Shown piece by piece: positions 8,685-17,592 of a stretch of 64,000 nucleotides of DNA. The position numbers and the translations under genes are program-made. Positions within the stretch are counted from its first letter, which is position 1; each line of letters begins with the position of its first letter. The notes below the pieces were generated by a model. That model searched no databases. It was not told the DNA's origin and worked only from the letters and a program-made list of their open reading frames with translations. Source of the stretch: Roseburia sp. 1XD42-34 (GTDB taxonomy: Bacteria; Bacillota; Bacilli; Bacillales; Amphibacillaceae); contig NZ_QWLJ01000001.1 of NCBI RefSeq assembly GCF_009917385.1, positions 215,701 through 279,700 of the forward strand, in the 5' to 3' direction.

Positions 8685-10037
8685 ATGGATCCTGTATTAA
8701 TTTTACAATTGATAGCTGCTTCCGTTATTGGTGCTATTTTGTATACGATTATTGGTATCGCCCCCGGAACAGATGAAACTGCTGTCTTAGCGCCGGTTAC
8801 GCTAGTACTGGTACTATCGGCTTTTGAACCTATAGTTGTTTTAGCTTTTTTTATATCAGCAATTGTTGCTAAAAAACTTACCGACTCTATCCCTGTTGCG
8901 ATCGCAGGAATACCCGGGGGGGTCATGTCTGCTCCAATGGTTGAGCATGCGATGATCCTTAAAAAACATGGTATGCCGGAAATCAGTATTCGGAAGATGG
9001 CTTCTGGTTCAGTCATTGGTACGATTATTGCTGTACCGATGAGTTTATTAATGGCTAATTTAATTGCTCCTTTATCAGATGAAATTACGCAATATGCCAG
9101 CCAAATTTTCTTTGGTGGTGCTATTTTTTTAGCACTTATGACAAAGAACCGCTGGATTGCGTTGCTTTCCATTGTGCCATTTGCGTTTCTTATTCAAGGC
9201 TTGCGCATGTTTTATTGGGAGACAGGAATTGTTCCTGAAGATCAAACGGTGTTTACGTCGTTCTTTTTAGGAATTACAATTGGACCAGTGATTTTAAAGT
9301 TGGCAGAATTGCTTAATGGCAGAATCAGGCGTAGCCTTCCCCGCTATGGTAAAAAGGATATTGTGATGCGACGGACTGCAAAAACAAAGGGGTTCCCGAA
9401 TCCATTTAAGATCCTTAATCGAAAAGAAATTGGCACTACTTCCCTCTCATCAGTGTTAGGGGTACTAACCTTTTTTATGAGTCCAGTCGGAATGACGATT
9501 TTTCTTGGGGAAACATTAACAAGTCGAATCAAAGATCCAGTAAAGAAGGCCGCTCGGGCGATTTCCAGTATGGATGGATTGACGAATGCAGCTTACTTAT
9601 CAGGGACGCTTATACCGCTTATTGCTATCGGTTTACCTCTATCACCTACAGCCATTGGTCCAGCGGGGCCACTATTTAACGCTCCGCCAGTATTTACAGA
9701 AGAAAACAATATTCATCATCTGCTTTCCATGTCTGACTTCATTGTCGCGACGCTAATTGGTTCGGTTATTGCCATTAGCATAACGTTCTACATTACGATT
9801 AAGTATGCACAGCAAATATGTGCGTTTGTTTTTCGGTTTATACCGCATGAAGCTATGCTTGGGGTGTTCTTTGGTCTTGTCGTCATGCTTGCATATATGG
9901 ATGCTGGTATTGTTAATATTGTCGGAGTAATCGTTGTGGCAATCGTTGCTGGTTTCTTGCACCGTAAAGGAGTGAATTATGGCGTACAGTTTATGACCTT
10001 GTATGCAGCGCCTTGGCTTGTGTCGTTATTTTTATAA
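8685..10037 (+). CDS. Tripartite tricarboxylate transporter permease, TctA family
   Basis: A 450-residue protein with ten or more membrane segments. The N-terminal glycine/proline-rich loop IIGIAPGTDETAVLAPVTL and the mid-protein SPTAIGPAGPLFNAPPVF resemble the two conserved loops of the TctA large permease subunit, which imports citrate-like carboxylates with the help of a periplasmic-type binding protein (TctC). No TctC gene is nearby, and the protein is shorter than the usual ~500 residues. The gene follows the 84-residue membrane protein by three bases with an overlapping AGGAG site. The substrate cannot be inferred. Confidence 0.75.
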   Translation: MDPVLILQLIAASVIGAILYTIIGIAPGTDETAVLAPVTLVLVLSAFEPIVVLAFFISAIVAKKLTDSIPVAIAGIPGGVMSAPMVEHAMILKKHGMPEISIRKMASGSVIGTIIAVPMSLLMANLIAPLSDEITQYASQIFFGGAIFLALMTKNRWIALLSIVPFAFLIQGLRMFYWETGIVPEDQTVFTSFFLGITIGPVILKLAELLNGRIRRSLPRYGKKDIVMRRTAKTKGFPNPFKILNRKEIGTTSLSSVLGVLTFFMSPVGMTIFLGETLTSRIKDPVKKAARAISSMDGLTNAAYLSGTLIPLIAIGLPLSPTAIGPAGPLFNAPPVFTEENNIHHLLSMSDFIVATLIGSVIAISITFYITIKYAQQICAFVFRFIPHEAMLGVFFGLVVMLAYMDAGIVNIVGVIVVAIVAGFLHRKGVNYGVQFMTLYAAPWLVSLFL

Positions 10038-10458
10038 GCGGTGCTACGAACAAAGGAGAGATTTATTACAATATATAAGGTGCTGTAAGAAAAGGGGAAG
10101 CTGATCTCATCTATGAAGCAGCTGCTGAGGCTGAGTTGTTGATTCTAGGGCAGATGAATCACGTATTAAAAGACGCTCCAGAGATAGCGAGCAGAATTTT
10201 GCTATGTAGATGAATCCATATTTACTTCTATCCACGGGATTGCTGGAGGGAATCATTGATCTCATAGCCCAAAATGGATTTGTTGAATAGCTGTACAGCT
10301 TTTTTTATTCTATCTATAAATTTGTTGGATATTTGCTTTGTAGTTGGTTCTCCTTATATCTCGTAGAATGGAAATGGAGGTCTCGCTGCCTATATAGGGC
10401 GATAAATTTCATACATTGAGACTGCCCCATATGGAACAGTCTCGTTAACAACAAGAAG
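10038..10458. other. Gap with a possible gene remnant
   Basis: No complete gene. From 10097 to 10213 on the plus strand a frame without a start codon reads EADLIYEAAAEAELLILG and further, ending TGA, which has a protein-like composition and may be the remains of a degraded gene. I cannot identify it. Nothing else is visible. Confidence 0.3.
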
Positions 10459-10743
10459 TTAGTTTACTACGCACTCAATAATTACTGGAACGCCAGGATT
10501 AAGTGTATCTCCATCTGGAATGGTTACTTCAGTCGTAGTAAGCGCTGAAGTATCAGCTGTTTGAAGTACGCCATTAAGGTACAGGTTGTAGTATGCAGGT
10601 GCAGTTGGAAATGCTGTAGCAGCTGCTCCAGTATCATCAGTAAAAGCTGTTGCGAGAATAGTAAATGTTGCACCAGTACCTGTCCCATCTCCGATTGTTG
10701 CAGTAAACCTTTCAGCATCCATAAATTGTTTAACAATTGCCAT
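10459..10743 (-). CDS. DUF4183 family protein
   Basis: A 94-residue protein, mostly Thr, Ala and Gly, lacking Cys apart from one near the end. The block YYNLYLNGVLQTADTSALTT followed by a GVPVIIECVV end is the typical DUF4183 pattern (xINGVLQ ... GxPIILxF). The family is found in spore-formers and often occurs with exosporium or coat genes; a structural, surface-exposed beta-rich role is an inference. The ATG has GGAGGAATATAA upstream. A second DUF4183 gene lies ~370 bases upstream on the same strand; the gap 10744-11114 between them holds no gene, only a degenerate palindrome near 11050. Confidence 0.8.
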   Translation of the reverse strand: MAIVKQFMDAERFTATIGDGTGTGATFTILATAFTDDTGAAATAFPTAPAYYNLYLNGVLQTADTSALTTTEVTIPDGDTLNPGVPVIIECVVN

Positions 10744-11114
10744 TTATATTCCTCCTATTATTATATTAGGGAGTATCTTTTTTAACGTTGATTAACGAAG
10801 CAAATAAAGACTATCGAAGTGACTCCCTGATACATACAGTATTCTTTTGCATTTTTTTTGAAGCGACGTTAAACCAAAATGAAGGATTCTTATTAAAATA
10901 GTCTTCTATAAGTTATCCCGGAACTGGGAGGATCTCACACTTCTGGAGTTGGATATTTATAATGCAACAAGTTTAAGTGGGGGATAACAGCGGCTTCGAT
11001 ACCCTATTTCGTAAGCGACCATAAGTCATATTATTAAAGTACTAACAATCAGCGGAGGATGGATGAAAACCTAGACTGATTGAAGAAGATTCACTTTATA
11101 GCATTCTTCATTAG

Positions 11115-11546
11115 CTAGTTTGCAAGTATTTTAATGAATTGCAAAATAATAGGGACACCATTTCTTGGGATGTTGATCTGATCGACAAGAAGTTGTAGAC
11201 TTCCTGGTTGAACATTATAGATGGTAGCAGGCTGTAAAATTCCATTGATAAACAAATTGATATAAGATACATCGTTAGGATTTAAAATATCTGAAGTGCT
11301 GTATGCTGGTACCTTATCCTGGTTTGTATATACTGTCTTTATTCCATCCGATATGGCTGTATATTGGGAGGTCTCCGCTTTCAGAACGTTTGTCGGTGGA
11401 GGCGGAGCAGGAGGACAGTAACAAAAATTATTGTTGATTTCAATATTGCGTGTACAGCAATTGAGAGTTGGCGGCTTTTTCCTACAACATTTACAGTCAT
11501 CATAATGATACTTAGAAGAATAGCTACGTCTTTTTTTTATTATCAT
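11115..11546 (-). CDS. DUF4183 family protein with a Cys/Pro-rich N-terminus
   Basis: A 143-residue protein. Residues ~1-55 are basic and cysteine-rich (DDCKCCRKK, LNCCTRN, CYCPPAPPPP), followed by a DUF4183 domain with YINLFINGILQPATIYNV and a final GVPIILQFIKI. The cysteine cluster and the proline run suggest disulfide cross-linking and a stalk, as in insoluble spore-surface proteins; this is inference. GGGGGTATATTC precedes the ATG. It is paired with the other DUF4183 gene 370 bases away. Confidence 0.8.
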   Translation of the reverse strand: MIIKKRRSYSSKYHYDDCKCCRKKPPTLNCCTRNIEINNNFCYCPPAPPPPTNVLKAETSQYTAISDGIKTVYTNQDKVPAYSTSDILNPNDVSYINLFINGILQPATIYNVQPGSLQLLVDQINIPRNGVPIILQFIKILAN

Positions 11547-12041
11547 GAATATACCCCCCTTGTTTACAGACGTAGTTTTTATAATTAACTTTATTCAAGA
11601 TAGGGAAGAACGGAACGGCATCTACCTTGTAAAATTATACTTAACAACACTTAAATTCCCTTAGTTAGATTTGATTTATTTGTAAACGTTTGCTTATTCG
11701 TAGCATTTCAAATCACTTTACAGGACAATAACGGGTGAATGGAATGAAAAATATTATTAATTATAAACGCTACATGAAGGCATGCGGAAATAATGGAGTT
11801 AAAAACCCCCAAATCTCTCTAAAGTATACTGCACTATTCTCCATGCTGCCCTTAGATGCTTTTTCCCATTTCTCAACTGGGTTTATGTCCTTTCATGCCT
11901 TCGTTACGCCTATCCAAGGAGTTGAGAGCGGTTTTGCTAAACTGAATTTGCTTTATCATAAAATCTTGTTTTTAATAGCTATGTAGTTATTCATCCTGTG
12001 CTATGATGGAGAAAATCATTATTTCTTAAGGGGGCTATGAA
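11547..12041. other. Gene-free stretch upstream of the MBL hydrolase
   Basis: A 495-base gap. An 83-codon open frame at 11735-11986 begins at an ATG but lacks a good ribosome binding site and has no recognisable sequence features, so it is not called. AAGGGGGC at about 12029 serves the next gene. Nothing else is seen. Confidence 0.45.
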
Positions 12042-12992
12042 ATGCAGACGAAAAATCCGATCCGACTCGACCAGCGCATTCATCTGATTGATGGCTTTGA
12101 TTTTGAAATTCCTAACCGTACAGGGGCGTATGTTCTTGATGAAGAGCAGTTAACGATTATTGAGCCAGGGCCAAGTCCATCGATTAAACATATCAAAAAA
12201 GGGATAGAACAATTGGGGTTTTCATTGGAAGTAGTTAAATACATTATCGTTACCCATGTTCACCTTGATCATGCTGGTGGCGCTGGATTATTGTTGAAAT
12301 CTTGTCCAAATGCTAAAATAGTTGTCCATCCTCGAGGGAAACGTCATTTAGCTGACCCGCGTAAACTAGCTGCTGGAGCACGCGCTGTATATGGAGATAG
12401 CTTTTCTGATTTATATGACCCGATTGTTCCGATACCAGAAGAACGACTTATTACAAAAGAGGATGGAGACATGTTGGAAATTGGAGAGGACTGTAAGCTG
12501 CAATTTTTTAACACACCAGGACATGCAAAACATCATTTCAGTATTTACGATCCGGTTAGTAACGGATTGTTTACTGGAGATACAGCAGGCGTGCGCTATC
12601 AATTATTAATAGATCAGGGTGTCTCCTTCTTTTTACCGTCAACATCACCAAACCAATTTGATCCAAATGAGTTACGTTATTCATGGGGACGTTTCCATGA
12701 TTTACAGGTAGATCGGATATATTATGGGCATTTTGGAATGACCGATCAACCGAAAGCTGCATTACAGCAAGTTTCTAGATGGCTTGATGTATTTATGGAT
12801 ATTGCTGAAAAAGCATATACAGAAGGCCTTGGCTATGATAAACTAGCTGAACGACTGTTAACTGCGATTAAAGTCGATCTACGGGCAAAAGGGATTCCGG
12901 ATGACCATGAGATTTACGTGATTTTAAATGTCGATATGCAAATATGTGCGTTAGGTATGGTTGATTATTTACAAAAAAGGAAAGAAGAATGA
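12042..12992 (+). CDS. MBL-fold metallo-hydrolase
   Basis: A 316-residue soluble protein with the metallo-beta-lactamase fold signature THVHLDHAGG (HxHxDH) at residues ~71-80, a downstream FNTPGHAKHH histidine and the LFTGDTAG aspartate, giving a dinuclear metal site. A C-terminal ~80-residue helical region follows the hydrolase core. Members include thioesterases, glyoxalase II-like enzymes and lactonases; the substrate here is unknown. AAGGGGGCTATGAA precedes the ATG. The gene is monocistronic and ends in a hairpin. Confidence 0.88.
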   Translation: MQTKNPIRLDQRIHLIDGFDFEIPNRTGAYVLDEEQLTIIEPGPSPSIKHIKKGIEQLGFSLEVVKYIIVTHVHLDHAGGAGLLLKSCPNAKIVVHPRGKRHLADPRKLAAGARAVYGDSFSDLYDPIVPIPEERLITKEDGDMLEIGEDCKLQFFNTPGHAKHHFSIYDPVSNGLFTGDTAGVRYQLLIDQGVSFFLPSTSPNQFDPNELRYSWGRFHDLQVDRIYYGHFGMTDQPKAALQQVSRWLDVFMDIAEKAYTEGLGYDKLAERLLTAIKVDLRAKGIPDDHEIYVILNVDMQICALGMVDYLQKRKEE

Positions 12993-13026
12993 GCCTGTTT
13001 ACTAGCGAATAGGCTCTATTCTTTTT
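12990..13026 (+). terminator. Intrinsic terminator of the MBL hydrolase gene
   Basis: GAGCCT pairs with AGGCTC around a loop, followed by TATTCTTTTT. The stem begins at the stop codon of the MBL gene. Confidence 0.7.
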
Positions 13027-13414
13027 ATAACTCATCTTCCGTTTTCAAAAAGGTCAAAAAGAGAAAAGTAGCAAAGCTGATTAATAAAATAGAACCTCCG
13101 GCAATAAAAGAGATGTCGTTATCGTTTTGTATAGGTTGAAGGGACGCAAATAATAGCTCCACATGCCTGTTGTTAACCCAATGGCGCCAATAATTGCTGT
13201 CCAAATATGAAGTGCAGCAAGTTTTTTATTCGTAGGTGTAAATACTTTATAATAGACAGCCCAAGCAAATAAAGTGAGCCATCCTACCACAAGAATATGT
13301 GCATGAACCGTACGGAATTCAACCTGCCTGCACCCGCCATATGGGAGCCGATAAATGCTCCTTTTAAGCAAAAATAGCTGAAAAGCGCAACAATGTTTTA
13401 CTGTACGTATTCAC
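13025..13414 (-). pseudogene. Frameshifted cytochrome c oxidase subunit I-like gene
   Basis: Reading all minus-strand frames gives three collinear pieces of one ~130-residue membrane protein. The first runs from a possible GTG at 13414 (VNTYSKTLLRFSAIFA, then a stop), continuing in another frame as GAFIGSHMAGAGR. The middle piece, VEFRTVHAHILVVGWLTLFA and on, is in a second frame and holds the HAH motif of the haem-copper oxidase-like family. The last piece, ISFIAGGSILLISFATFLF and KTEDEL plus stop, is in a third frame. The frame changes fall near 13375, 13330 and 13140. The order and continuity of the pieces show a decayed gene rather than chance. Confidence 0.75.
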
Positions 13415-13463
13415 TTTAAACAACGAGAATATGTTTAGCTTTGAATATAGATAGAATGCTGTT

Positions 13464-13510
13464 TATTGATAATGGAGCGGTTAATATTACTATCCGCTCC
13501 ATTATCAATA
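13464..13510 (-). terminator. 17-bp perfect hairpin at the end of the two-component operon
   Basis: TATTGATAATGGAGCGG pairs with CCGCTCCATTATCAATA with no mismatch around a 13-base loop, abutting the response-regulator stop codon. No T-run follows, so it may act as an mRNA-stabilising or non-canonical termination structure. Confidence 0.6.
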
Positions 13511-14260
13511 TTATTTCCTATTCGCTGTCCTTGTTCGAAATTTATGTGGGCTCATTTTTTTGTAATGCACAAACACTTTACAAAAATAGGAAGCATCTGA
13601 GAAACCAACTTCATTTGCTATTCGATAAATTGGATAGTCAGAATTTAATAGTAAATCTATTGCTTTTTCGAGTCTAATAGAGGTTAAAAATTCACTATAA
13701 CTAGCATTCATGGTTCGTTTAAAGAGCCTGCTCAAATATTGAGGATTTAAATGAACATTATCAGCAATCCAATCAAGTCGAATATCTTTCATATAGTTTT
13801 TTTTAATTAATGCTATGGCCTGTTGGATAATTGGATTTTCAGGAAGTTGTTCAGGAAATATATCACAGGGGATGCATTTCTTTTCCCCGATATTCATAAG
13901 AGCATTATGAATAGAATTAACTAGTGTAGAAGGACGAACTGGTTTTAACAAATAATCGTTCACATGACTCGATATTGCTTCCTGAGCATATGTGAAACTG
14001 GAATAAGCCGTTATAATAATAGTTTGAATGGAAGGGAGGAACTTAATGATATTTTTTTGAACTGCTAAACCATTCATTTCTGGAATACCGATATCTAAAA
14101 GCATCATATCAGGTTTATATATTTTAGCAAACTCAATTGCTTGGTTACCATTCTCTGCTTCAGCTATAATATCTATGGTTTGAAAATTTCTGGAGATAAT
14201 TGTTTTCAAAGCCTTTCTTTCCAAAGATTCATCTTCTACAATCATGATTTTATAAGTCAT
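13511..14260 (-). CDS. AraC-type response regulator of the BMC two-component system
   Basis: A 249-residue protein with an N-terminal receiver domain (phospho-acceptor D56 in MMLLDIGIP, acidic pocket VEDE at residues 8-11, K106 in LLKP) and a C-terminal AraC/XylS DNA-binding domain (residues ~145-245, with IADNVHLNPQYLSRLFKR and IANEVGFSDASYFCKVF as the two helix-turn-helix units). It is of the YesN type. Its ATG overlaps the kinase stop codon by four bases, so the pair is translationally coupled. The operon diverges from the BMC genes, which it most likely activates. Candidate binding sites lie in the shared intergenic region. Confidence 0.9.
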   Translation of the reverse strand: MTYKIMIVEDESLERKALKTIISRNFQTIDIIAEAENGNQAIEFAKIYKPDMMLLDIGIPEMNGLAVQKNIIKFLPSIQTIIITAYSSFTYAQEAISSHVNDYLLKPVRPSTLVNSIHNALMNIGEKKCIPCDIFPEQLPENPIIQQAIALIKKNYMKDIRLDWIADNVHLNPQYLSRLFKRTMNASYSEFLTSIRLEKAIDLLLNSDYPIYRIANEVGFSDASYFCKVFVHYKKMSPHKFRTRTANRK

Positions 14261-15504
14261 ATGATCACCTTATTTTTATAATGATTATAATCAGTGAAAG
14301 CAGGGAAGAAAATTTTTATAACTGTACTAAATGTTTCATCGTTTAAAATTTGCAATCCGTAATTTTCTCCAAAGTAATCCCGTAAACGTAAATGTGAGTT
14401 TAGGAAACCTATACCGTCAGAAGAACCATCTTTTCCTTCTAGGATTTTCAAAGCCTGTTGCTTTTTAAAGCCCACCCCTGTATTTTTTACAAGGATAGAG
14501 ATGTCTTCTTCGTTTCTGCTCACTGAGATGTAAACACTCCCTCCTTTGGCGAGGGGCTCTATTCCATGTATGATTGCATTTTCAACTATTGGTTGCAAAA
14601 TCATATACGGAATACAAAAATCTTCTAAATGATTTGGAAGGTTTATTTGATAATTTAACCGATCCCCATAACGCACCTTTTGTATAGATAGGTACCGTCT
14701 AATATTTTTTATTTCGTTTTTCAATAAAGGAAATTCTTCTGTTTGTTTTAAATTATACCTTATGAGATCAGAAAGATTATAGATCATTTCTTCTGTTAAG
14801 GGAGCATTTTCAGACATTGCAACTCTGGAAATAGAATTTAATGTGTTAAATAGAAAATGTGGATTTATTTGAGCTTCTACTGTTTTTAATTCAGCATATT
14901 TTAATCGTCTTTCATAATCCAGTTTTTCCTGCGTTTCTTTTAATAGTTGTTGTTGGAAAAGTGACTTTATTCCCATCTCTGTAAAGTAATTTGCTAAAAC
15001 CTCATAGAAATCAACACAGTCTTGCAAATATTCGGGTTCTACCACGGCTAGGTTATCAATAGCTACTGCTAATTCGGATTCCTCTAAATCTAGCTCTTTA
15101 GCTAGTTTCGGGATATCAAATTTGCTTTTAGGATTTTCTTGATCATCGACTAGCACCTGCCCGCCTAAAACGCCACCTAACAATTTATTATTTACAATTA
15201 TTGGAACACAACAATCTTTTAAACCCAAGTGACAATCACTTATAGTTGGTTTTCCAGTTGCAAAAGCCTTTTGCTCAGCCTGAGCATCACATTCGATACA
15301 TTTTTTCGCCCCTATTTTTGAAGACCGAATCAATTGACAAAACGGAGAGAAATTATTGAATCTACCAAGCGGATTGCCATTCGCATCAGCTGTTACTACT
15401 GAGATACCGACTAAATCGGCTAATTTGCTTTGTACATTAGATAATGTGTCTATATCAACGACATCTGTTAAAGTTAAATCATTTGTATTAAGCAAAATTA
15501 TCAT
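14257..15504 (-). CDS. Soluble sensor histidine kinase with PocR sensory domain
   Basis: A 415-residue kinase with no membrane segment. Residues ~10-170 form a PocR domain (NFSPFCQLIRSS, KKCIECDAQAE, SDCHLGLKDCCVPI, LGGVLGGQVL), the module by which Salmonella PocR responds to 1,2-propanediol. A helical linker (~180-210) leads to a LytS/YesM-type kinase domain with phospho-acceptor His216 in NPHFLFN and an ATPase domain (QPIVENAIIHG, GVGF, GIGF). The start at 15504 is chosen for an AAAGGAT site; the longer frame from 15615 has none. A cytosolic PocR sensor divergent from a diol-type BMC locus suggests sensing of the imported substrate. The five or more cysteines in the domain could alternatively bind a metal. 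Confidence 0.9.
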   Translation of the reverse strand: MIILLNTNDLTLTDVVDIDTLSNVQSKLADLVGISVVTADANGNPLGRFNNFSPFCQLIRSSKIGAKKCIECDAQAEQKAFATGKPTISDCHLGLKDCCVPIIVNNKLLGGVLGGQVLVDDQENPKSKFDIPKLAKELDLEESELAVAIDNLAVVEPEYLQDCVDFYEVLANYFTEMGIKSLFQQQLLKETQEKLDYERRLKYAELKTVEAQINPHFLFNTLNSISRVAMSENAPLTEEMIYNLSDLIRYNLKQTEEFPLLKNEIKNIRRYLSIQKVRYGDRLNYQINLPNHLEDFCIPYMILQPIVENAIIHGIEPLAKGGSVYISVSRNEEDISILVKNTGVGFKKQQALKILEGKDGSSDGIGFLNSHLRLRDYFGENYGLQILNDETFSTVIKIFFPAFTDYNHYKNKVII

Positions 15505-15620
15505 ATCCTTTTGTCTATGAGATGAAATATTCCATGCGAAAAAATTCCAACAATTAACTTTAAAAATTAATATTTGTAACCGCCTTCTACCATTTATTGT
15601 ACTTGTTTCAAACAAAAATT

Positions 15621-15735
15621 TCTATATAAATGTGAAGAATGTAACAAAATTACTTAATGTCAAAAAAGTTATACAAAAGACATCAATTTATTTATATAGA
15701 AGGTGCTGTAAATCACATAAATGGAAACGTTTAAA
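15621..15735. promoter_or_regulatory. Divergent control region of the BMC locus: inverted repeat and candidate cre site
   Basis: The 275 bases between kinase and shell genes contain the arms TCTATATAAAT (15621-15631) and ATTTATATAGA (15690-15700), perfect inverted repeats 58 bases apart that could bind the AraC-type regulator. At 15721-15735 ATGGAAACGTTTAAA matches the Bacillus cre consensus WTGNAANCGNWNNCA at all but one defined position, suggesting CcpA-mediated repression. No convincing -35/-10 pair is seen. GGAGG at about 15766 is the ribosome binding site for the first shell gene. Confidence 0.5.
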
Positions 15736-15779
15736 TTGTATATTGTTTATGAGGTTAAATTAATAGGAGGTGCTTTCTC

Positions 15780-16073
15780 GTGGGACAAGAAGCGTTAGGA
15801 ATGGTAGAAACGAGAGGATTGGTAGCTTTAATTGAGGCTGCTGATGCGATGGTAAAAGCGGCAAATGTTCAATTGGTTGGTTATGAAAAGATTGGATCTG
15901 GATTAGTAACAGTTATGGTTCGAGGAGACGTAGGAGCAGTAAAAGCCTCTGTAGATGCAGGAGCGTCCTCAGCTAAAAATATAGGAGAAGTTGTATCTGT
16001 TCACGTAATCCCTCGTCCACACACAGATATTGAAAAAGTAATGATTAATTCATTAACAAATGGAGGTGAATAA
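15780..16073 (+). CDS. BMC-H shell hexamer protein, PduA-like
   Basis: A 97-residue single BMC domain, the building tile of microcompartment facets. [20 protein letters not shown], the pore loop [19 protein letters not shown] and the HVIPRPH end are canonical for PduA/PduJ-type hexamers; the KIGSG pore is the same as the small polar pore used for diol passage in PduA. The GTG start has AGGAGGTG upstream. It is the first gene of the BMC operon, two bases from the BMC-T gene. Confidence 0.95.
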   Translation: MGQEALGMVETRGLVALIEAADAMVKAANVQLVGYEKIGSGLVTVMVRGDVGAVKASVDAGASSAKNIGEVVSVHVIPRPHTDIEKVMINSLTNGGE

Positions 16074-16075
16074 AA

Positions 16076-16849
16076 GTGAATGAAGAGATTTTAGAAAAAG
16101 TATTAGGAGAAACACAAAGTAGAGTGAATGGAACTTCTAAGGAATCGTCAGCGCCACACCGACATGTTACTGAATTTGTGGGAACTGCTATGGGGGATAC
16201 GGTTGGTTTAGTAATTGCCAATTTAGATCCCCAATTACATGAATATATGAAATTAGATAAAAAATATCGTTCCATTGGTTTTTTAAGCGCCCGAACTGGT
16301 GGAGCTCCTCATGTTATGGCTGCTGATGAAGCTGTAAAGGCTACAAATACTGAAGTTGTTTCCATTGAAATGGCCAGAGATACAAAAGGTGGAGCAGGGC
16401 ATGGTGCAACGATCATTTTTGCAGCTGAAGATGTATCAGATGCACGTCGTGCAGTTGAAATTACTCTGGAAGCTGTTGAAAAAAATTTTGGCAATGTGTA
16501 CAGCTCTGACGCAGGGCATATTGAACTTCACTATACTGCTAGAGCAAGTATGGCTTTAGAAAAAGGATTTAATGCATTAGTAGGAAAATCATTTGGAATA
16601 ATTGTTGGCGCTCCAGCTGCGATTGGGCTGGTAATGGCTGATACAGCAGTAAAAACAGCCAATGTGGATGTAGTTACTTACGCAAGCCCAAATAACGGAA
16701 CAGCCCGGTCCAACGAAATTATTATTTCTATTACAGGAGATTCTGGTGCTGTTAAACAATCACTCTTAGCTGCCCAGGAGGTTGGTTTAAGTGTGCTTAG
16801 TTCCATGGGTGAGATTCCGAGGTCAGGGTCAACTCCGACACTAATATAA
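16076..16849 (+). CDS. BMC-T shell trimer protein, PduB-like
   Basis: A 257-residue tandem BMC-domain protein: a ~35-residue N-terminal extension (as in PduB), a first domain (~37-140; GDTVGLVIANLDPQL, RTGGAPHVMAADEAVKA) and a second domain (~160-250; GKSFGIIVGAPAAIGLVMAD, then ISITGDSGAVKQSLL). Such proteins form pseudohexameric trimers and often larger or metabolite-binding pores. The GTG start has GGAGGTGAATAAAA upstream. It is the only BMC-T protein in the locus. Confidence 0.93.
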   Translation: MNEEILEKVLGETQSRVNGTSKESSAPHRHVTEFVGTAMGDTVGLVIANLDPQLHEYMKLDKKYRSIGFLSARTGGAPHVMAADEAVKATNTEVVSIEMARDTKGGAGHGATIIFAAEDVSDARRAVEITLEAVEKNFGNVYSSDAGHIELHYTARASMALEKGFNALVGKSFGIIVGAPAAIGLVMADTAVKTANVDVVTYASPNNGTARSNEIIISITGDSGAVKQSLLAAQEVGLSVLSSMGEIPRSGSTPTLI

Positions 16850-16901
16850 AAAATTTCGCTACATGCTGTTAACTATACTGGATAGGAGGGATAAGAAAGC
16901 A

Positions 16902-17582
16902 ATGCAGCTCAAAGGTTTATCAGATGAAAAGATTACTATAATTGCAGAGCATATTTTAAAAAGATTAAACTACCAGGATACTCATACAACAGAAGATACT
17001 TGCAATATAAAACAAATACCAATCGGTATATCCAACCGTCATATTCATCTCTGCCAAGAAGACGTGGAAAGACTATTTGGAAAAGGTTATGAATTAACAC
17101 CGCTAAAGAAGTTAAGTCAACCTGGACAATTTGCTGCTCAAGAGGTTGTGACAATTGTTGGTAGAAGAGGAAGTATTGAAAAAGTTAGAGTGTTAGGACC
17201 TGTACGTACAAGAACTCAAGTTGAAATATCTAAGACAGATTCTTTTAAAATCGGTGTTCAAGCTCCTGTACAAGAATCTGGAGATTTAACAGAAGCAGGC
17301 TCCGTATTCGTCATTGGACCAAAAGGAGTCATTGAAGCAAAACAAAGCGTCATTATAGCAAAAAGACATATCCATATGCACCCAGACGATGCAGAAAAAT
17401 TAGGTGTAAAGGATCAACAAGTTGTCTCCATTAAAACGGTGGGAGATAGACGTACTATTTTTGGGGAAACGGTCGTACGAGTGAAAAATAATTTTCGGTT
17501 AGAATGTCATTTGGATACAGATGAAGCAAACGCAGCCGGTCTAAAACCAAATGATTATGTGGAGTTGATAAAAGAATGTTGA
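16902..17582 (+). CDS. pduL: Phosphate propanoyltransferase PduL
   Basis: A 226-residue PduL-type phosphotransacylase, which turns acyl-CoA and phosphate into acyl-phosphate and recycles CoA inside the microcompartment. Residues ~6-22 (SDEKITIIAEHILKRLN) form an amphipathic encapsulation peptide joined by a linker to two PduL domains. The Zn-binding histidines are seen in SNRHIHL (His47, His49), KRHIHMHPDDAEKLG and LECHLDTDEANAAG. The start at 16902 is chosen for AGGAGGG upstream; an earlier in-frame ATG at 16863 has none. No acyl kinase (PduW type) is encoded in the window, so the acyl-phosphate must be used by an enzyme encoded elsewhere. Confidence 0.95.
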   Translation: MQLKGLSDEKITIIAEHILKRLNYQDTHTTEDTCNIKQIPIGISNRHIHLCQEDVERLFGKGYELTPLKKLSQPGQFAAQEVVTIVGRRGSIEKVRVLGPVRTRTQVEISKTDSFKIGVQAPVQESGDLTEAGSVFVIGPKGVIEAKQSVIIAKRHIHMHPDDAEKLGVKDQQVVSIKTVGDRRTIFGETVVRVKNNFRLECHLDTDEANAAGLKPNDYVELIKEC

Positions 17583-17592
17583 GGTGAACTCT

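Noticed and set aside
10561..10785. 74-residue Cys-rich frame opposite the DUF4183 gene
   Set aside because: It is the antisense shadow of the Thr/Ala-rich DUF4183 coding sequence; its Cys and Ser codons reflect that composition.
11735..11986. 83-residue open frame
   Set aside because: Poor initiation signal, odd composition and no recognisable motif.
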